DNA from: Agromyces seonyuensis
Lineage (GTDB): Bacteria; Actinomycetota; Actinomycetes; Actinomycetales; Microbacteriaceae
Assembly (NCBI RefSeq): GCF_009789225.1
Contig: NZ_WSTA01000002.1
Coordinates: forward strand, 33,461 to 97,460
Reading direction: 5' to 3'
DNA: 64,000 nucleotides
The notes under the pieces are model-generated. The model had not been told where the DNA came from. It was given only the letters and a program-made list of their open reading frames with translations, and searched no databases. Made by a program: the position numbers and the translations under genes. This document shows, piece after piece, positions 1 to 8,538 of the stretch. Position 1 is the first letter of the stretch, and each line of letters opens with the position of its first letter.

Positions 1-939
1 GCCTTGTGCTCCGTCGGCGCCAGTTGCGCCGTCTGCGCCTTGTGCTCCGTCGGCTCCGATGTCGCCCTGTGCTCCGGTCGCTCCTTGGAAGCCTTGCGGT
101 CCGGCAGCTCCGTCTGCTCCTTGTGCGCCGTCGGCTCCGGTGTCGCCCTGAGCTCCCTGTGCGCCCTCAGCGCCTTGTGCTCCGTCGGCTCCGGTGTCGC
201 CCTGTGCTCCGGTTGCGCCGTCTGCGCCTTGGGCGCCGTCGGCGCCTGCGTCGCCTTGTGCGCCGGTTGCGCCCTCAGCACCTTGTGCTCCGTCGGCTCC
301 GGTGTCGCCCTGTGCTCCGGTCGCTCCTTGGAAGCCTTGCGGTCCGGCGGCACCGTCGGCGCCTTGCACCCCAGCGGCGCCATCCGCGCCGTCGGTGCCG
401 GCGTCGCCCTGCGCTCCGTCCGCGCCCTCCGAGCCCTGCGGTCCGCTCGGACCGATCACACCCTGCGGGCCAGCGGCTCCCGCCGCGCCCTGCGGGCCTG
501 CAGCTCCCGCCGCCCCCTGCGGGCCAGCGGCTCCCGCCGCCCCCTGCGGTCCGGCGGCTCCCGTCGCGCCGGTCGTGCCGTCAGCTCCGTCGGCACCGTC
601 GGTTCCGTCCGCGCCACTGGCGCCTTGGGCTCCGGTCGTGCCGGTGCCCGTGCCGGTGCCGTTCGCGCCGGTGAGCCCGACCGGCCCCTGCGGGCCGATG
701 GATCCCTGCGGTCCCTCGGGTCCGGCCTCGCCGATGCAGTACCCGAAGCCGAACGGCGCCAGGCCCTGCGGGCCGATCGCGGAGTCGCCCGAGGCCACGC
801 TGAAGGCCGGCGCGCATCCATCTGCGGCGCTGCCCGCCCAGGGCATCGCGTGCGCGGCCGATGTCGGCAGGAATGCCGTACCGAGCACGATGGCGGCCGG
901 TACCGCCAACGACCGACGTCGGTCCGGTGTCACGTCCAC
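1..939 (-). CDS. Secreted collagen-like (Gly-X-Y) repeat protein, C-terminus beyond window
   Basis: The minus strand is open from a GTG at 939 to the window edge (313 codons), so the 3' end is missing. Residues 1-30 form a typical signal peptide: basic start (RRR), hydrophobic core, small residues ending SAAHA. A short segment with two cysteines follows, then from about position 732 downward an almost uninterrupted Gly-X-Y collagen repeat ([26 protein letters not shown] types). The Gly-X-Y phase is broken once, in a Gly-Thr dipeptide run near 640-664. Bacterial collagen-like proteins are usually surface or secreted stalks with a globular end domain, which cannot be seen here. In-frame GTGs at 960 and 933 make the exact start uncertain and no clear ribosome binding site was found. 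Its role is unknown; it does not form an operon with the plus-strand exporter next door. Confidence 0.85.
   Translation of the reverse strand, partial: MDVTPDRRRSLAVPAAIVLGTAFLPTSAAHAMPWAGSAADGCAPAFSVASGDSAIGPQGLAPFGFGYCIGEAGPEGPQGSIGPQGPVGLTGANGTGTGTGTTGAQGASGADGTDGADGADGTTGATGAAGPQGAAGAAGPQGAAGAAGPQGAAGAAGPQGVIGPSGPQGSEGADGAQGDAGTDGADGAAGVQGADGAAGPQGFQGATGAQGDTGADGAQGAEGATGAQGDAGADGAQGADGATGAQGDTGADGAQGAEGAQGAQGDTGADGAQGADGAAGPQGFQGATGAQGDIGADGAQGADGATGADGAQG
38..357. repeat. Long direct repeat inside the collagen-like gene
   Basis: The segments starting at 38 and 281 are nearly identical for about 75 bases and lie exactly 243 bases (81 codons, 27 Gly-X-Y triplets) apart. Both encode the same block, including the rare non-collagen-like dipeptide in [10 protein letters not shown]. 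The in-frame spacing is what slippage or recombination within a triplet-repeat gene would give. Confidence 0.8.
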
Positions 940-1043
940 CCCCCAACGAACGAGCGACACGGTTCGGGGGAGTATTGCAAAGGGCCCATCGAGCCGCAAC
1001 GATCTGCACCGAGCGTCGCACAAGGGCTGCGGTTACTCCGCCG

Positions 1044-1059
1044 TACCGCGACCGCGGTA
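1044..1059. promoter_or_regulatory. Perfect inverted repeat upstream of the ABC exporter
   Basis: TACCGCG and CGCGGTA form a perfect 7-base inverted repeat with a 2-base spacer, about 105 bases before the ATPase start. This is the right size and place for a transcription-factor operator. The 940-1162 intergenic region holds no gene. Which regulator binds is not shown; the adjacent response regulator is one candidate. Confidence 0.4.
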
Positions 1060-1162
1060 TGCGAGGAGCATCCTCCGGGGGGACGTGCGAGCGCGCGTCG
1101 CCGCGTTGACTGGAACACGACCCGGCAGCCGGCCAGCGGCCCGGGATCGTGGAAGGAACCCG

Positions 1163-1882
1163 ATGACCACCCCCGTGCTGCAGGTCGAGGACCTGCGCAA
1201 GTCCTACGGTCGGGGCGCCACGCGCTTCGACGCCCTCAAGGGGGTGAGCTTCGAGGTGCGCCAGGGCGAGTCGCTCGCGATCGTCGGCAAGTCCGGCTCC
1301 GGCAAATCGACCCTCATGCACCTGCTCGCCCTGCTCGACCGGCCCACCGAGGGCCGCGTGCTGCTCCACGGCGAACCCGCCGAGCGGCTGCAGGGCGCCG
1401 CGCTGAACCGCGCCCGCAACAAGACGTTCGGGTTCGTCTTCCAGCAGTTCTTCCTGACGCCCGGCCAGAGCGTGCTGGAGAACGTCATCCTGCCGTTGAA
1501 GATCGCCGGTGTCGGCCGGGCCGAGCGCAAGCGCCGCGGGATGGCGGCGCTCGCGCAGCTCGACCTCGCCGACAAGGCGAAGAACAAGGCCTCCGACCTC
1601 TCCGGCGGGCAGAAGCAGCGCGTCGTCATCGCGCGCGCCCTGGTCAACGACCCGGCGCTCATCTTCGCCGACGAGCCGACGGGCAACCTGGACTCCGCCA
1701 CGGGGAGCTCCGTCGAGGAGATCCTGTTCCGGTTGAACCGCGAGCAGGGCATCACGCTCGTCGTGGTCACGCACGACGAGGACCTCGCGGCCCGCTGCGA
1801 CCGCCGCATCACGGTGCGCGACGGCCTGCTCGTCGACGTCGACGCCGAGGCCGACGCCGAACTCGGGGAGGCGGCCGCGTGA
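1163..1882 (+). CDS. ABC transporter ATP-binding protein (MacB/LolD type)
   Basis: This 239-residue ATPase has Walker A GKSGSGKST at 42-50, a Q-loop FQQF near 93, the signature LSGGQKQR at 146-153 and Walker B LIFADEPTGNLD at 166-177. The EPTGNLDS wording is characteristic of the MacB/LolD/FtsE branch, which works with FtsX-like permeases in peptide, antibiotic or lipoprotein export or membrane-stress response. The start ATG is preceded by GGAAGGA at 1151-1157. Its stop overlaps the GTG start of the permease (GTGA), so the two subunits are translationally coupled. The two-component system follows directly, a frequent arrangement for envelope-stress or antimicrobial-peptide exporters. The substrate is unknown. 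Confidence 0.93.
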   Translation: MTTPVLQVEDLRKSYGRGATRFDALKGVSFEVRQGESLAIVGKSGSGKSTLMHLLALLDRPTEGRVLLHGEPAERLQGAALNRARNKTFGFVFQQFFLTPGQSVLENVILPLKIAGVGRAERKRRGMAALAQLDLADKAKNKASDLSGGQKQRVVIARALVNDPALIFADEPTGNLDSATGSSVEEILFRLNREQGITLVVVTHDEDLAARCDRRITVRDGLLVDVDAEADAELGEAAA

Positions 1883-3183
1883 AGACCGCAGACGTCCTCG
1901 GCACTGCCGTCGGCAACACGTTCCGTTCGCGCACCCGCACGATCCTGACGATCCTCGCGATCTTCATCGGCGGGTTCACCCTCACGATCACGACCGGCCT
2001 CGGCACGGGCATTAACCAGTACATCGATCAGACGGTCGCCGGGATCGGCGCCGAGGACGTCATGACCGTCACCCACGAGCAGGCGGACGCCGGGCTCGAC
2101 AGCGGGCCGACCGAATACGACCCCGACGCCGTCGAGCTCAACGGGCCGGGCGGCGCAACTGCGCCCGGGAGGTCGGCGATCGACCCGATCACCGCGGACG
2201 ACCTCGACATGATCGCCGGGATCGACGGCGTCGAGAGCGTGGAGCCGTCCAAGCGGGTGAGCGTCGACTACGCGCAGGTCGGTGACGGCACTCCGTACAC
2301 GATGAGCGTCGGCACGTTCGTGCCCGGCATGGAGGTCGAGCTCGCTGCCGGTTCGCAGCCCGACCTCGACGCGACCGCGAACGAGATCGCCATCCCGGTC
2401 GACTACGTCGAGGCGTTCGGCTTCGATTCCGATGCGGATGCCGTGGGCGCGACGATCGAGCTCGGGCTGACGGACGCCGTCGGCGGCACGCACGTCGTCG
2501 ACGCCGAGATCGTGGGCGTCTCCGAGGCGGGCCTCGCGGGCAGCCTCGGCGCATCGCCGAACCCGGCGCTCACCGACGCGCTGTACGAGGCACAGCAGAC
2601 CGGTGCGCCCGCCGCGCAGGCGGAGCGCTACGGCTCGGCGATCGTGCGCTTCGACCCGGCCGCGGGTGACGACGCGACGCAGGCGCTCAAGGACGACCTC
2701 GCCGACGCGGGCTTCGCCGCGACGACCGTCGAGGACCAGATCGGCGCCTTCAAGACCGTCATCGACGCCATCGTGCTCGTGCTCAACGCCTTCGCGGTCA
2801 TCGCGCTCGTCGCGGCCGGCTTCGGCATCGTGAACACGCTGCTGATGTCGGTGCAGGAGCGCACTCGCGAGATCGGCCTCATGAAGGCCATGGGCATGAG
2901 CTCCGGCAAGGTGTTCGGGCTCTTCTCGACCGAGGCGACTTTCATCGGACTGCTCGGCGCGGCCGTCGGCGTCGGTGCGGGCATGGCCGTCGGTCTCGGC
3001 CTCGGCAACGTCCTCGCGACAACGCTATTCGCCGACCTGCCCGGGTTGATGCTGTTCGCCTACGAGCCTCTCGGCGTGCTCTCGATCGTGCTGCTCATCA
3101 TGGCGATCGCGTTCCTCGCCGGCACCATCCCGGCCGCCCGGGCGGCCCGGCAAGACCCCATCGAGTCGCTGCGCTACGAGTAG
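1879..3183 (+). CDS. ABC transporter permease, MacB-PCD/FtsX family
   Basis: This 434-residue membrane protein begins at a GTG overlapping the ATPase stop. It has the MacB-like layout: one N-terminal membrane helix (about 20-40, ILTILAIFIGGFTLTI), a large extracytoplasmic domain (about 45-285), and a C-terminal FtsX domain with three helices. The conserved FtsX sequence GFGIVNTLLMSVQERTREIG lies just after the second helix, followed by LMKAMGM, typical of the coupling helix that contacts the ATPase. It should assemble as a dimer with the preceding ATPase as a mechanotransmission-type exporter or sensor. Nothing in the sequence defines the substrate. Confidence 0.92.
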   Translation: MKTADVLGTAVGNTFRSRTRTILTILAIFIGGFTLTITTGLGTGINQYIDQTVAGIGAEDVMTVTHEQADAGLDSGPTEYDPDAVELNGPGGATAPGRSAIDPITADDLDMIAGIDGVESVEPSKRVSVDYAQVGDGTPYTMSVGTFVPGMEVELAAGSQPDLDATANEIAIPVDYVEAFGFDSDADAVGATIELGLTDAVGGTHVVDAEIVGVSEAGLAGSLGASPNPALTDALYEAQQTGAPAAQAERYGSAIVRFDPAAGDDATQALKDDLADAGFAATTVEDQIGAFKTVIDAIVLVLNAFAVIALVAAGFGIVNTLLMSVQERTREIGLMKAMGMSSGKVFGLFSTEATFIGLLGAAVGVGAGMAVGLGLGNVLATTLFADLPGLMLFAYEPLGVLSIVLLIMAIAFLAGTIPAARAARQDPIESLRYE

Positions 3184-3271
3184 CGGGCCGATGGATGAGA
3201 CGGGCGGCCCGGACGCGCGACACCGCGACCGGGTCGCCCGCACCATGAGCGGGATGGACGAGGATCGGCAC

Positions 3272-4546
3272 ATGGATGCACGCACGGCGCCGCCGCCGCT
3301 CGGACCGGACCGGATGCCGATGCGGCATCGGGTGCCGGCGTGGGTCTGGGACGTGCTCGTCGTGGGATTCTCGCTCGTCGGGGCCTTCGCGCCGTACCGC
3401 GATCCGGGGGCCCGCGCTCACGCCTCCCTGCCCGACCTGCCCGGCGTCGCCCTCCCGGTGCTCCTCTACGTCGTCGTGGGCCTGCAGGCCGGCGCGCTGC
3501 TGCTCCGCCGACGTCTGCCGTTGGCGGTGTTCGTCGGGGAATCCGTGCTGCTCCTCGTCGGCAGCGCCCTCGCCGGGGTCGGAATGCCGTTCGCGATCCC
3601 GGTGGCGCTCGCCGTCTACGGCCTCGCCAAGCGCCGTCCGCGCCGGGTCGGACTCATCGCGGTGGGCTCGGTCGTGGTCGCGTACGTCGTCGTCGAGTAC
3701 GCCACGGGCAATGCCGTCGGCCTCGACCCGCGGGTCTTCCCCGGGCCGGTCATCATCGCCTTCGCGGGCGCCGCGGGCGACGGCAACCGGTCCCGTCGCG
3801 CCTACGTCGCGATGCTCGCCGAACGCGCGGAACGCGCGGAGGCGACACGGGAGTCCGAGGCGAAGCGACGTGTGGCGGAGGAGCGGCTGCGGATCGCCCA
3901 GGACCTCCACGACGCCGTGGCCCATGAGGTCGCGGTCGTGAACCTGCAGGCGGGCGTGGCCGCTCGCGCGATCGCCCCGGACCGCGAGCCCGACCTGCCG
4001 CGCGCGCGGGAGGCCGTCGACACGGTCGGCCGGGCCGCGCGCGGCGTGCTCGAGCAGATCGGCACGCTGCTCTCGGCGCTGCGGGCGGACAGCGCCGGCG
4101 GGTCGGCGCCGACGGGACCGATGCCGGGCCTCGGCGCCCTCGACGAGCTCGTCGCCGACTTCGCCGAGTCCGGTCTGCAGGTCGGCGTGCGCCGCGAGGG
4201 GAGGTCCGCGTCCGTACCGGCCGACGTCGACCGCGTCGCGTACCTCGTCGTGCGCGAGGCGCTCACCAACGCCCACAAGCACGGTGCCGAGCATCGGGCG
4301 CACGTGCTCGTCGAACAGGATGACGCGTCGCTCGAGCTGAGCGTCGTCAACCCGGTCGGACCGGATCGCTCCGGAGGAGCCCCGAGCGGCTACGGCCTCG
4401 TCGGCCTCCGCGAACGCGTCGGCGGGGTCGGCGGGGTCCTGATCGCCGAACGCGACGGCGGTGTCTTCCGGCTGCGGGTGCGAGTGCCGCTCGGCGGCGG
4501 CGCGGGGCATCCCGGAACCGACGAGTCGGGGGAGGTCGTCGGATGA
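3272..4546 (+). CDS. Sensor histidine kinase (HisKA_3, NarL/DesK-type)
   Basis: This kinase partners the response regulator that overlaps its stop codon (ATGA). The N-terminal third has about four to five hydrophobic segments and no obvious large sensor domain, as in intramembrane-sensing kinases. The dimerisation region ERLRIAQDLHDAVAHEV carries the presumed phospho-accepting His213. The ATPase domain shows the N-box REALTNAHKHG and the G-box GYGLVGLRERV. I chose ATG 3272 because GACGAGGA at 3257-3264 is a good ribosome binding site seven bases before it. In-frame ATGs at 3191 and 3254 are possible but have poorer signals. The tight link with the MacB-like exporter suggests it senses an envelope stress that the exporter relieves. 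Confidence 0.9.
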   Translation: MDARTAPPPLGPDRMPMRHRVPAWVWDVLVVGFSLVGAFAPYRDPGARAHASLPDLPGVALPVLLYVVVGLQAGALLLRRRLPLAVFVGESVLLLVGSALAGVGMPFAIPVALAVYGLAKRRPRRVGLIAVGSVVVAYVVVEYATGNAVGLDPRVFPGPVIIAFAGAAGDGNRSRRAYVAMLAERAERAEATRESEAKRRVAEERLRIAQDLHDAVAHEVAVVNLQAGVAARAIAPDREPDLPRAREAVDTVGRAARGVLEQIGTLLSALRADSAGGSAPTGPMPGLGALDELVADFAESGLQVGVRREGRSASVPADVDRVAYLVVREALTNAHKHGAEHRAHVLVEQDDASLELSVVNPVGPDRSGGAPSGYGLVGLRERVGGVGGVLIAERDGGVFRLRVRVPLGGGAGHPGTDESGEVVG

Positions 4547-5232
4547 CCGTGCGCGTGCTCCTCGTCGACGACCAGCCGCTCATCCGCGGCGCCGTCGCCG
4601 CCCTGCTCGACGTCGAGCCGGATATCGAGATCGTCGGCGAAGCGGGCGACGGGCGGCGGGGCGTCGAACTCGCCGGCACGCTGGTGCCCGATGTCGTCGT
4701 CATGGATCTGCGGATGCCCGTGCTCGACGGGATCGCCGCGACGCGCGCCATCACGCACGATCCGGCGCTCGCCTCGGTGCGGGTGCTCGTGCTCACGACG
4801 TTCGAGGACGACGAGAACGTCGCGCTCGCGCTGCGCGCCGGGGCATCCGGGTTCATCGGCAAGGGCACCGACCCGGCCGACCTCGTCGAGGCGGTGCGCA
4901 CCGTGCACGCGGGCGACGCGCTGCTCTCCCCGCAGGCGACCCGGGTGCTCATCGAGCGCTACGTGCACGGCGGCGGGGTGCCGGCCCCCGAGGCATCCTC
5001 GCCGCTCGGACGCGCACTGGCGACCCTCACCGAACGCGAGCGGGAAGTGCTCGTCCTCGTCGCGTCCGGCCGCTCGAACGAGGGCATCGCCGGGCGCCTG
5101 GTCATCTCGCCGCACACCGCGAAGACCCACGTCAACCGCGTGATGGCCAAGCTCGGCGCGCACGACCGCGCCCAGCTCGTGATCGCGGCCTACGAGGCCG
5201 GGCTCGTGCGACCGGGCGACCGCGCGGACTGA
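4543..5232 (+). CDS. Response regulator, NarL/FixJ family
   Basis: This 229-residue protein has a receiver domain with acidic pocket D9/D10, phospho-acceptor D55 in VVVMDLRMP, switch T85/T86 and invariant K107 (FIGKG). A C-terminal LuxR-type helix-turn-helix follows (LTEREREVLVLVASGRSNEGIAGRL ... VISPHTAKTHVNRVMAKLG; shown in parts). All catalytic residues are present, so it should be a normal phosphorylation-controlled activator. The start ATG overlaps the kinase stop. It probably controls the exporter at 1163-3183; the inverted repeat at 1044-1059 is a candidate site (inference). Confidence 0.94.
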   Translation: MTVRVLLVDDQPLIRGAVAALLDVEPDIEIVGEAGDGRRGVELAGTLVPDVVVMDLRMPVLDGIAATRAITHDPALASVRVLVLTTFEDDENVALALRAGASGFIGKGTDPADLVEAVRTVHAGDALLSPQATRVLIERYVHGGGVPAPEASSPLGRALATLTEREREVLVLVASGRSNEGIAGRLVISPHTAKTHVNRVMAKLGAHDRAQLVIAAYEAGLVRPGDRAD

Positions 5233-5248
5233 GCGCGGCGTCCGGCGG

Positions 5249-5277
5249 TTGAGGGCGTCGGCGGTGCGTGGCAGCAT
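5249..5277 (+). promoter_or_regulatory. Candidate promoter for the AraC-VOC-UvrA-like operon
   Basis: TTGAGG at 5249-5254 and CAGCAT at 5272-5277 are separated by 17 bases. The GTG start at 5285 lies seven bases after the -10-like element, so the first gene may be translated from a leaderless mRNA, which is common in actinobacteria. It overlaps only the non-coding gap after the response regulator. Confidence 0.4.
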
Positions 5278-5284
5278 CCGGAGG

Positions 5285-5734
5285 GTGACCGCTCCCGCCG
5301 ACCGCGCTCAACGGCTCCGCGACCTCGCCGTGCTGCGGCGGGTGCGCGACCGCATCGACCGCGAGTACGCCCAGCCGCTCGACGTCGAGTCGCTCGCGCG
5401 CGGCGCCAACATGTCCGCCGGGCACTTGAGCCGGCAGTTCAAGGCCGCCTTCGGCGAATCGCCCTACTCGTACCTCATGACGCGGCGCATCGAGCGGGCC
5501 ATGTCCCTGCTGCGCCGCGGCGACCTCTCGGTGACCGACGTCTGCTTCGCAGTCGGATCGTCGTCCCTCGGCACCTTCTCGACGCGCTTCACCGAGCTCG
5601 TCGGCGTGAATCCGAGCGAGTACCAGCGCCAGCATGCGGATGCCACCGAGGGGCTGCCGACCGTCGTCACGAAGCACGCGGGCCGACCGATCAGGAATCG
5701 AGAAGCGGGCTTCGACCTCGCGTCCCTACGGTGA
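5285..5734 (+). CDS. AraC-family transcriptional regulator (short, DNA-binding domain only)
   Basis: This is a protein of about 149 residues that is essentially just the double helix-turn-helix of AraC regulators. The first HTH is around LDVESLARGANMSAGHLSRQF, the second around LSVTDVCFAVGSSSLGTFSTRF, and the family signature ends VGVNPSEYQ. No effector-binding domain is present. GTG 5285 is chosen over the upstream ATG at 5249 because that ATG region contains the candidate promoter and the peptide becomes family-like only from 5285. It is followed after four bases by the VOC gene and then by the UvrA-like gene, a trio I recognise from other actinobacteria. It may control its own operon. Confidence 0.85.
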   Translation: MTAPADRAQRLRDLAVLRRVRDRIDREYAQPLDVESLARGANMSAGHLSRQFKAAFGESPYSYLMTRRIERAMSLLRRGDLSVTDVCFAVGSSSLGTFSTRFTELVGVNPSEYQRQHADATEGLPTVVTKHAGRPIRNREAGFDLASLR

Positions 5735-5738
5735 AGCC

Positions 5739-6149
5739 ATGGACATCACGATTCAGAACTCCTTCCTCCCGCACGTCGACCCCGACGAGTCGATCGCGTT
5801 CTATCGCGAGGTGCTCGGCTTCGAGGTGCGAATGGACATCGGCCACGGCCCGATCCGCTGGGTGACGATCGGCTCGCCCGCCCAGCCCGACACGGCGATC
5901 GTGCTCTACCCGCCGTCGGCGACCCCCGGACTCACCGACGACGAGCAGCAGACGATCGCCGAGCTCATGGCGAAGGGCTCGTTCGGCACGGTGGTGCTCG
6001 CCTCCGACGATGTGGACGGCGCCTTCGAGCAGGCCGTCGCGGGCGGTGCGGAGATCGCGCAGGAACCGATCGACCAGCCCTACGGCGTGCGCGACTGCGC
6101 GCTGCGCGACCCGGCGGGCAACATGATCCGCATCCAGGCGGCACACTGA
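5739..6149 (+). CDS. VOC (glyoxalase/bleomycin-resistance-like) family protein
   Basis: This 136-residue protein has the paired beta-alpha-beta-beta-beta modules of the vicinal-oxygen-chelate fold. The N-terminal module is SIAFYREVLGFEVRMD; the C-terminal module ends YGVRDCALRDPAGNMIRIQ, where metal-binding or substrate-facing residues usually lie. Members bind or modify small molecules, including antibiotics. Position between an AraC regulator and a UvrA-like ATPase, four bases from each, suggests a self-contained stress or resistance operon, but the ligand cannot be deduced. Confidence 0.85.
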   Translation: MDITIQNSFLPHVDPDESIAFYREVLGFEVRMDIGHGPIRWVTIGSPAQPDTAIVLYPPSATPGLTDDEQQTIAELMAKGSFGTVVLASDDVDGAFEQAVAGGAEIAQEPIDQPYGVRDCALRDPAGNMIRIQAAH

Positions 6150-6153
6150 TCGC

Positions 6154-8538
6154 ATGACGGACAACGCCGCCCCGCCCGCTGCCGCCCAGCATCCCGCCGA
6201 CGCCCACGACCGCATCAGCGTCGTCGGGGCGCGCGAGCACAACCTCCAGGACGTCTCGCTCGACCTGCCCAAGCGCCGCCTCACCGTCTTCACCGGGGTG
6301 TCGGGATCGGGCAAGAGCTCGCTCGTCTTCGCGACGATCGCCGCCGAGTCGCAGCGCATGATCAACGAGACGTACTCGTCGTTCGTGCAGGGCTTCATGC
6401 CCTCGCTCGCGCGCCCGGAGGTCGACCGGCTCGAGGGCCTCACGACCGCGATCATCGTCGATCAGGAACGGCTCGGCGCGAATCCGCGCTCGACCGTCGG
6501 CACGGTCACCGACGCGAACGCGATGCTGCGCATCCTCTTCAGCCGGCTCGGGCAGCCGCACGTCGGGGCGCCGCAGGCGTTCTCGTTCAACGTGCCCTCG
6601 GTCTCGGGCAAGGGGGCGATCTCGGTCGGCGGCGCCGAGAAGGAGGTGCGGGAGTTCAACCAGCTCGGCGGCATGTGCCCGCGCTGCGAGGGCACCGGGC
6701 GGGTGAACGACATCGACGTGACCCAGCTCTACGACGCGACGAAGTCGCTCAACGACGGCGCGATCACCATCCCCGGCTACACGGCCGGCGGCTGGAGCGT
6801 CAAGCAGTACAGCGAGTCCGGTCTCCTCGATCCCGACAAGGCCATCGGCGAGTACACCGAGAGCGAGCTCGCCGACTTCCTCCACAAAGAGCCCGTCAAG
6901 GTCAAGATCAACGGCATCAACATCACCTACGAAGGCCTCGTCTCGCGCATCCGCAAGTCGATGCTCTCGAAGGATCCCGAGTCGATGCAGCCGCACATCC
7001 GCGCCTTCGTCGAGCGGGCCGTCGCCTTCGCGACCTGCCCCGAGTGCGAGGGCACCCGGCTCGCTCCGCACGCGCGGGCATCCAAGATCGACGGCAAGAG
7101 CATCGCGGATGCCTGCGCGATGCAGATCTCCGACCTCGCCGAGTGGGTGCGCGGGCTCGACGAGCCGACCGTGGCCCCGCTGCTCGAGACGCTCGCGCAG
7201 ACGCTCGAGTCCTTCGTCGACATCGGCCTCGGCTACCTCTCGCTCGACCGGCCCTCGGGCACGCTCTCCGGCGGCGAGTCGCAGCGCACGAAGCTCATCC
7301 GCCATCTCGGCTCGGCCCTCACCGACGTCACCTACGTCTTCGACGAGCCCACGATCGGGCTGCACCCGCACGACATCCAGCGCATGAACTCGCTGCTCGT
7401 CGCGCTGCGCGACAAGGGCAACACGGTGCTCGTCGTCGAGCACAAGCCCGAGACGATCGAGATCGCCGACCACGTCGTCGACCTCGGACCGGGTGCGGGT
7501 TCGGCCGGCGGCCGGATCATGTTCGAGGGCTCCGTCGCAGGGCTGCGCGCGAGCGGCACGCTCACCGGCCGCCACCTCGACGACCGCGCCAAGGTGCGCG
7601 AGTCGGTGCGCGAGCGCACGGGCGCCATCGAGGTGCGCGGGGCGACGAGCCACAACCTGCAGGGCGTCGACGTCGACGTGCCGCTCGGGCAGCTCGTCGT
7701 CGTCACGGGCGTCGCCGGCTCCGGCAAGAGCTCGCTCATCCACGGTTCGGTCGCGGGGCGGCCGGGCGTCGTCGCCATCGACCAGAGCGCCATCCGCGGC
7801 TCGCGCCGCTCGAACCCGGCGACCTACACGGGGATGCTCGAGCCGATCCGGTCGGCGTTCGCGAAGGCGAACGGGGTCAAGCCGGCCCTGTTCAGCGCGA
7901 ACTCCGCGGGCGCGTGCCCGAACTGCAACGGCGCCGGCATCGTCTACACGGAGCTCGGCCCCATGGCGACCGTCGAGACGGTCTGCGAGGTCTGCGAGGG
8001 CAAGCGCTTCGACGCCTCCGTGCTCGACTACAAGTTCGGCGGCCGCGACATCAGCGAGGTGCTCGGGATGCCCGTCGCCGAGGCGCGGGAGTTCTTCGCC
8101 GCGAGTGAGTCGAAGGTGCCGAAGGCCGCGACGATCCTCGGCCGCCTCGTCGATGTCGGGCTCGGGTACGTCAGCCTCGGGCAGTCCCTCACGACGCTCT
8201 CCGGCGGCGAGCGCCAGCGGCTCAAGCTCGCGACCCAGATGGCCGAGCAGGGCGACGTCTACGTGCTCGACGAGCCGACCGCGGGGCTGCACCTCGCCGA
8301 CGTCGAGCAGTTGCTCGGCCTGCTCGACCGGCTCGTCGAGTCGGGCAAGTCGGTCATCGTGATCGAGCACCACCAGGCCGTCATGGCGCACGCCGATTGG
8401 ATCATCGACCTCGGGCCGGGTGCCGGCCACGACGGCGGCCGCATCGTGTTCGAGGGCACCCCGGCCGAACTCGTCGCGGCCCGCTCGACCCTCACCGGGC
8501 AGCATCTCGCGGAGTACGTGGCTTCGTCGGTCGAGTAG
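6154..8538 (+). CDS. UvrA-like double ABC ATPase (DrrC/UvrA2 type)
   Basis: The protein has 794 residues, against roughly 950 for canonical UvrA. It carries two UvrA-type ABC modules: Walker A GVSGSGKSS at 48-56 with signature LSGGESQR and DEPTIGLHPHD, then Walker A GVAGSGKSS with LSGGERQR and LDEPTAGLH. Zinc-binding pairs are visible at 175-178 (CPRC), near CPECEGT, and at 588-591/611-614 (CPNC...CEVC), the last matching the C-terminal UvrA zinc finger. The shortness fits the UvrA-related proteins that confer resistance to DNA-intercalating drugs (DrrC) rather than the excision-repair housekeeping enzyme. Its last residues (SSVE) and stop codon fall inside the first copy of an intergenic repeat. 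Co-operonic with the AraC and VOC genes. Confidence 0.9.
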   Translation: MTDNAAPPAAAQHPADAHDRISVVGAREHNLQDVSLDLPKRRLTVFTGVSGSGKSSLVFATIAAESQRMINETYSSFVQGFMPSLARPEVDRLEGLTTAIIVDQERLGANPRSTVGTVTDANAMLRILFSRLGQPHVGAPQAFSFNVPSVSGKGAISVGGAEKEVREFNQLGGMCPRCEGTGRVNDIDVTQLYDATKSLNDGAITIPGYTAGGWSVKQYSESGLLDPDKAIGEYTESELADFLHKEPVKVKINGINITYEGLVSRIRKSMLSKDPESMQPHIRAFVERAVAFATCPECEGTRLAPHARASKIDGKSIADACAMQISDLAEWVRGLDEPTVAPLLETLAQTLESFVDIGLGYLSLDRPSGTLSGGESQRTKLIRHLGSALTDVTYVFDEPTIGLHPHDIQRMNSLLVALRDKGNTVLVVEHKPETIEIADHVVDLGPGAGSAGGRIMFEGSVAGLRASGTLTGRHLDDRAKVRESVRERTGAIEVRGATSHNLQGVDVDVPLGQLVVVTGVAGSGKSSLIHGSVAGRPGVVAIDQSAIRGSRRSNPATYTGMLEPIRSAFAKANGVKPALFSANSAGACPNCNGAGIVYTELGPMATVETVCEVCEGKRFDASVLDYKFGGRDISEVLGMPVAEAREFFAASESKVPKAATILGRLVDVGLGYVSLGQSLTTLSGGERQRLKLATQMAEQGDVYVLDEPTAGLHLADVEQLLGLLDRLVESGKSVIVIEHHQAVMAHADWIIDLGPGAGHDGGRIVFEGTPAELVAARSTLTGQHLAEYVASSVE

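Noticed and set aside
4..3183. A 1059-codon plus-strand open frame from the left edge into the permease gene
   Set aside because: Only the part from 1879 reads as a real FtsX permease. The first part is the antisense of the collagen-like gene and of non-coding DNA, kept open by GC-rich bias.
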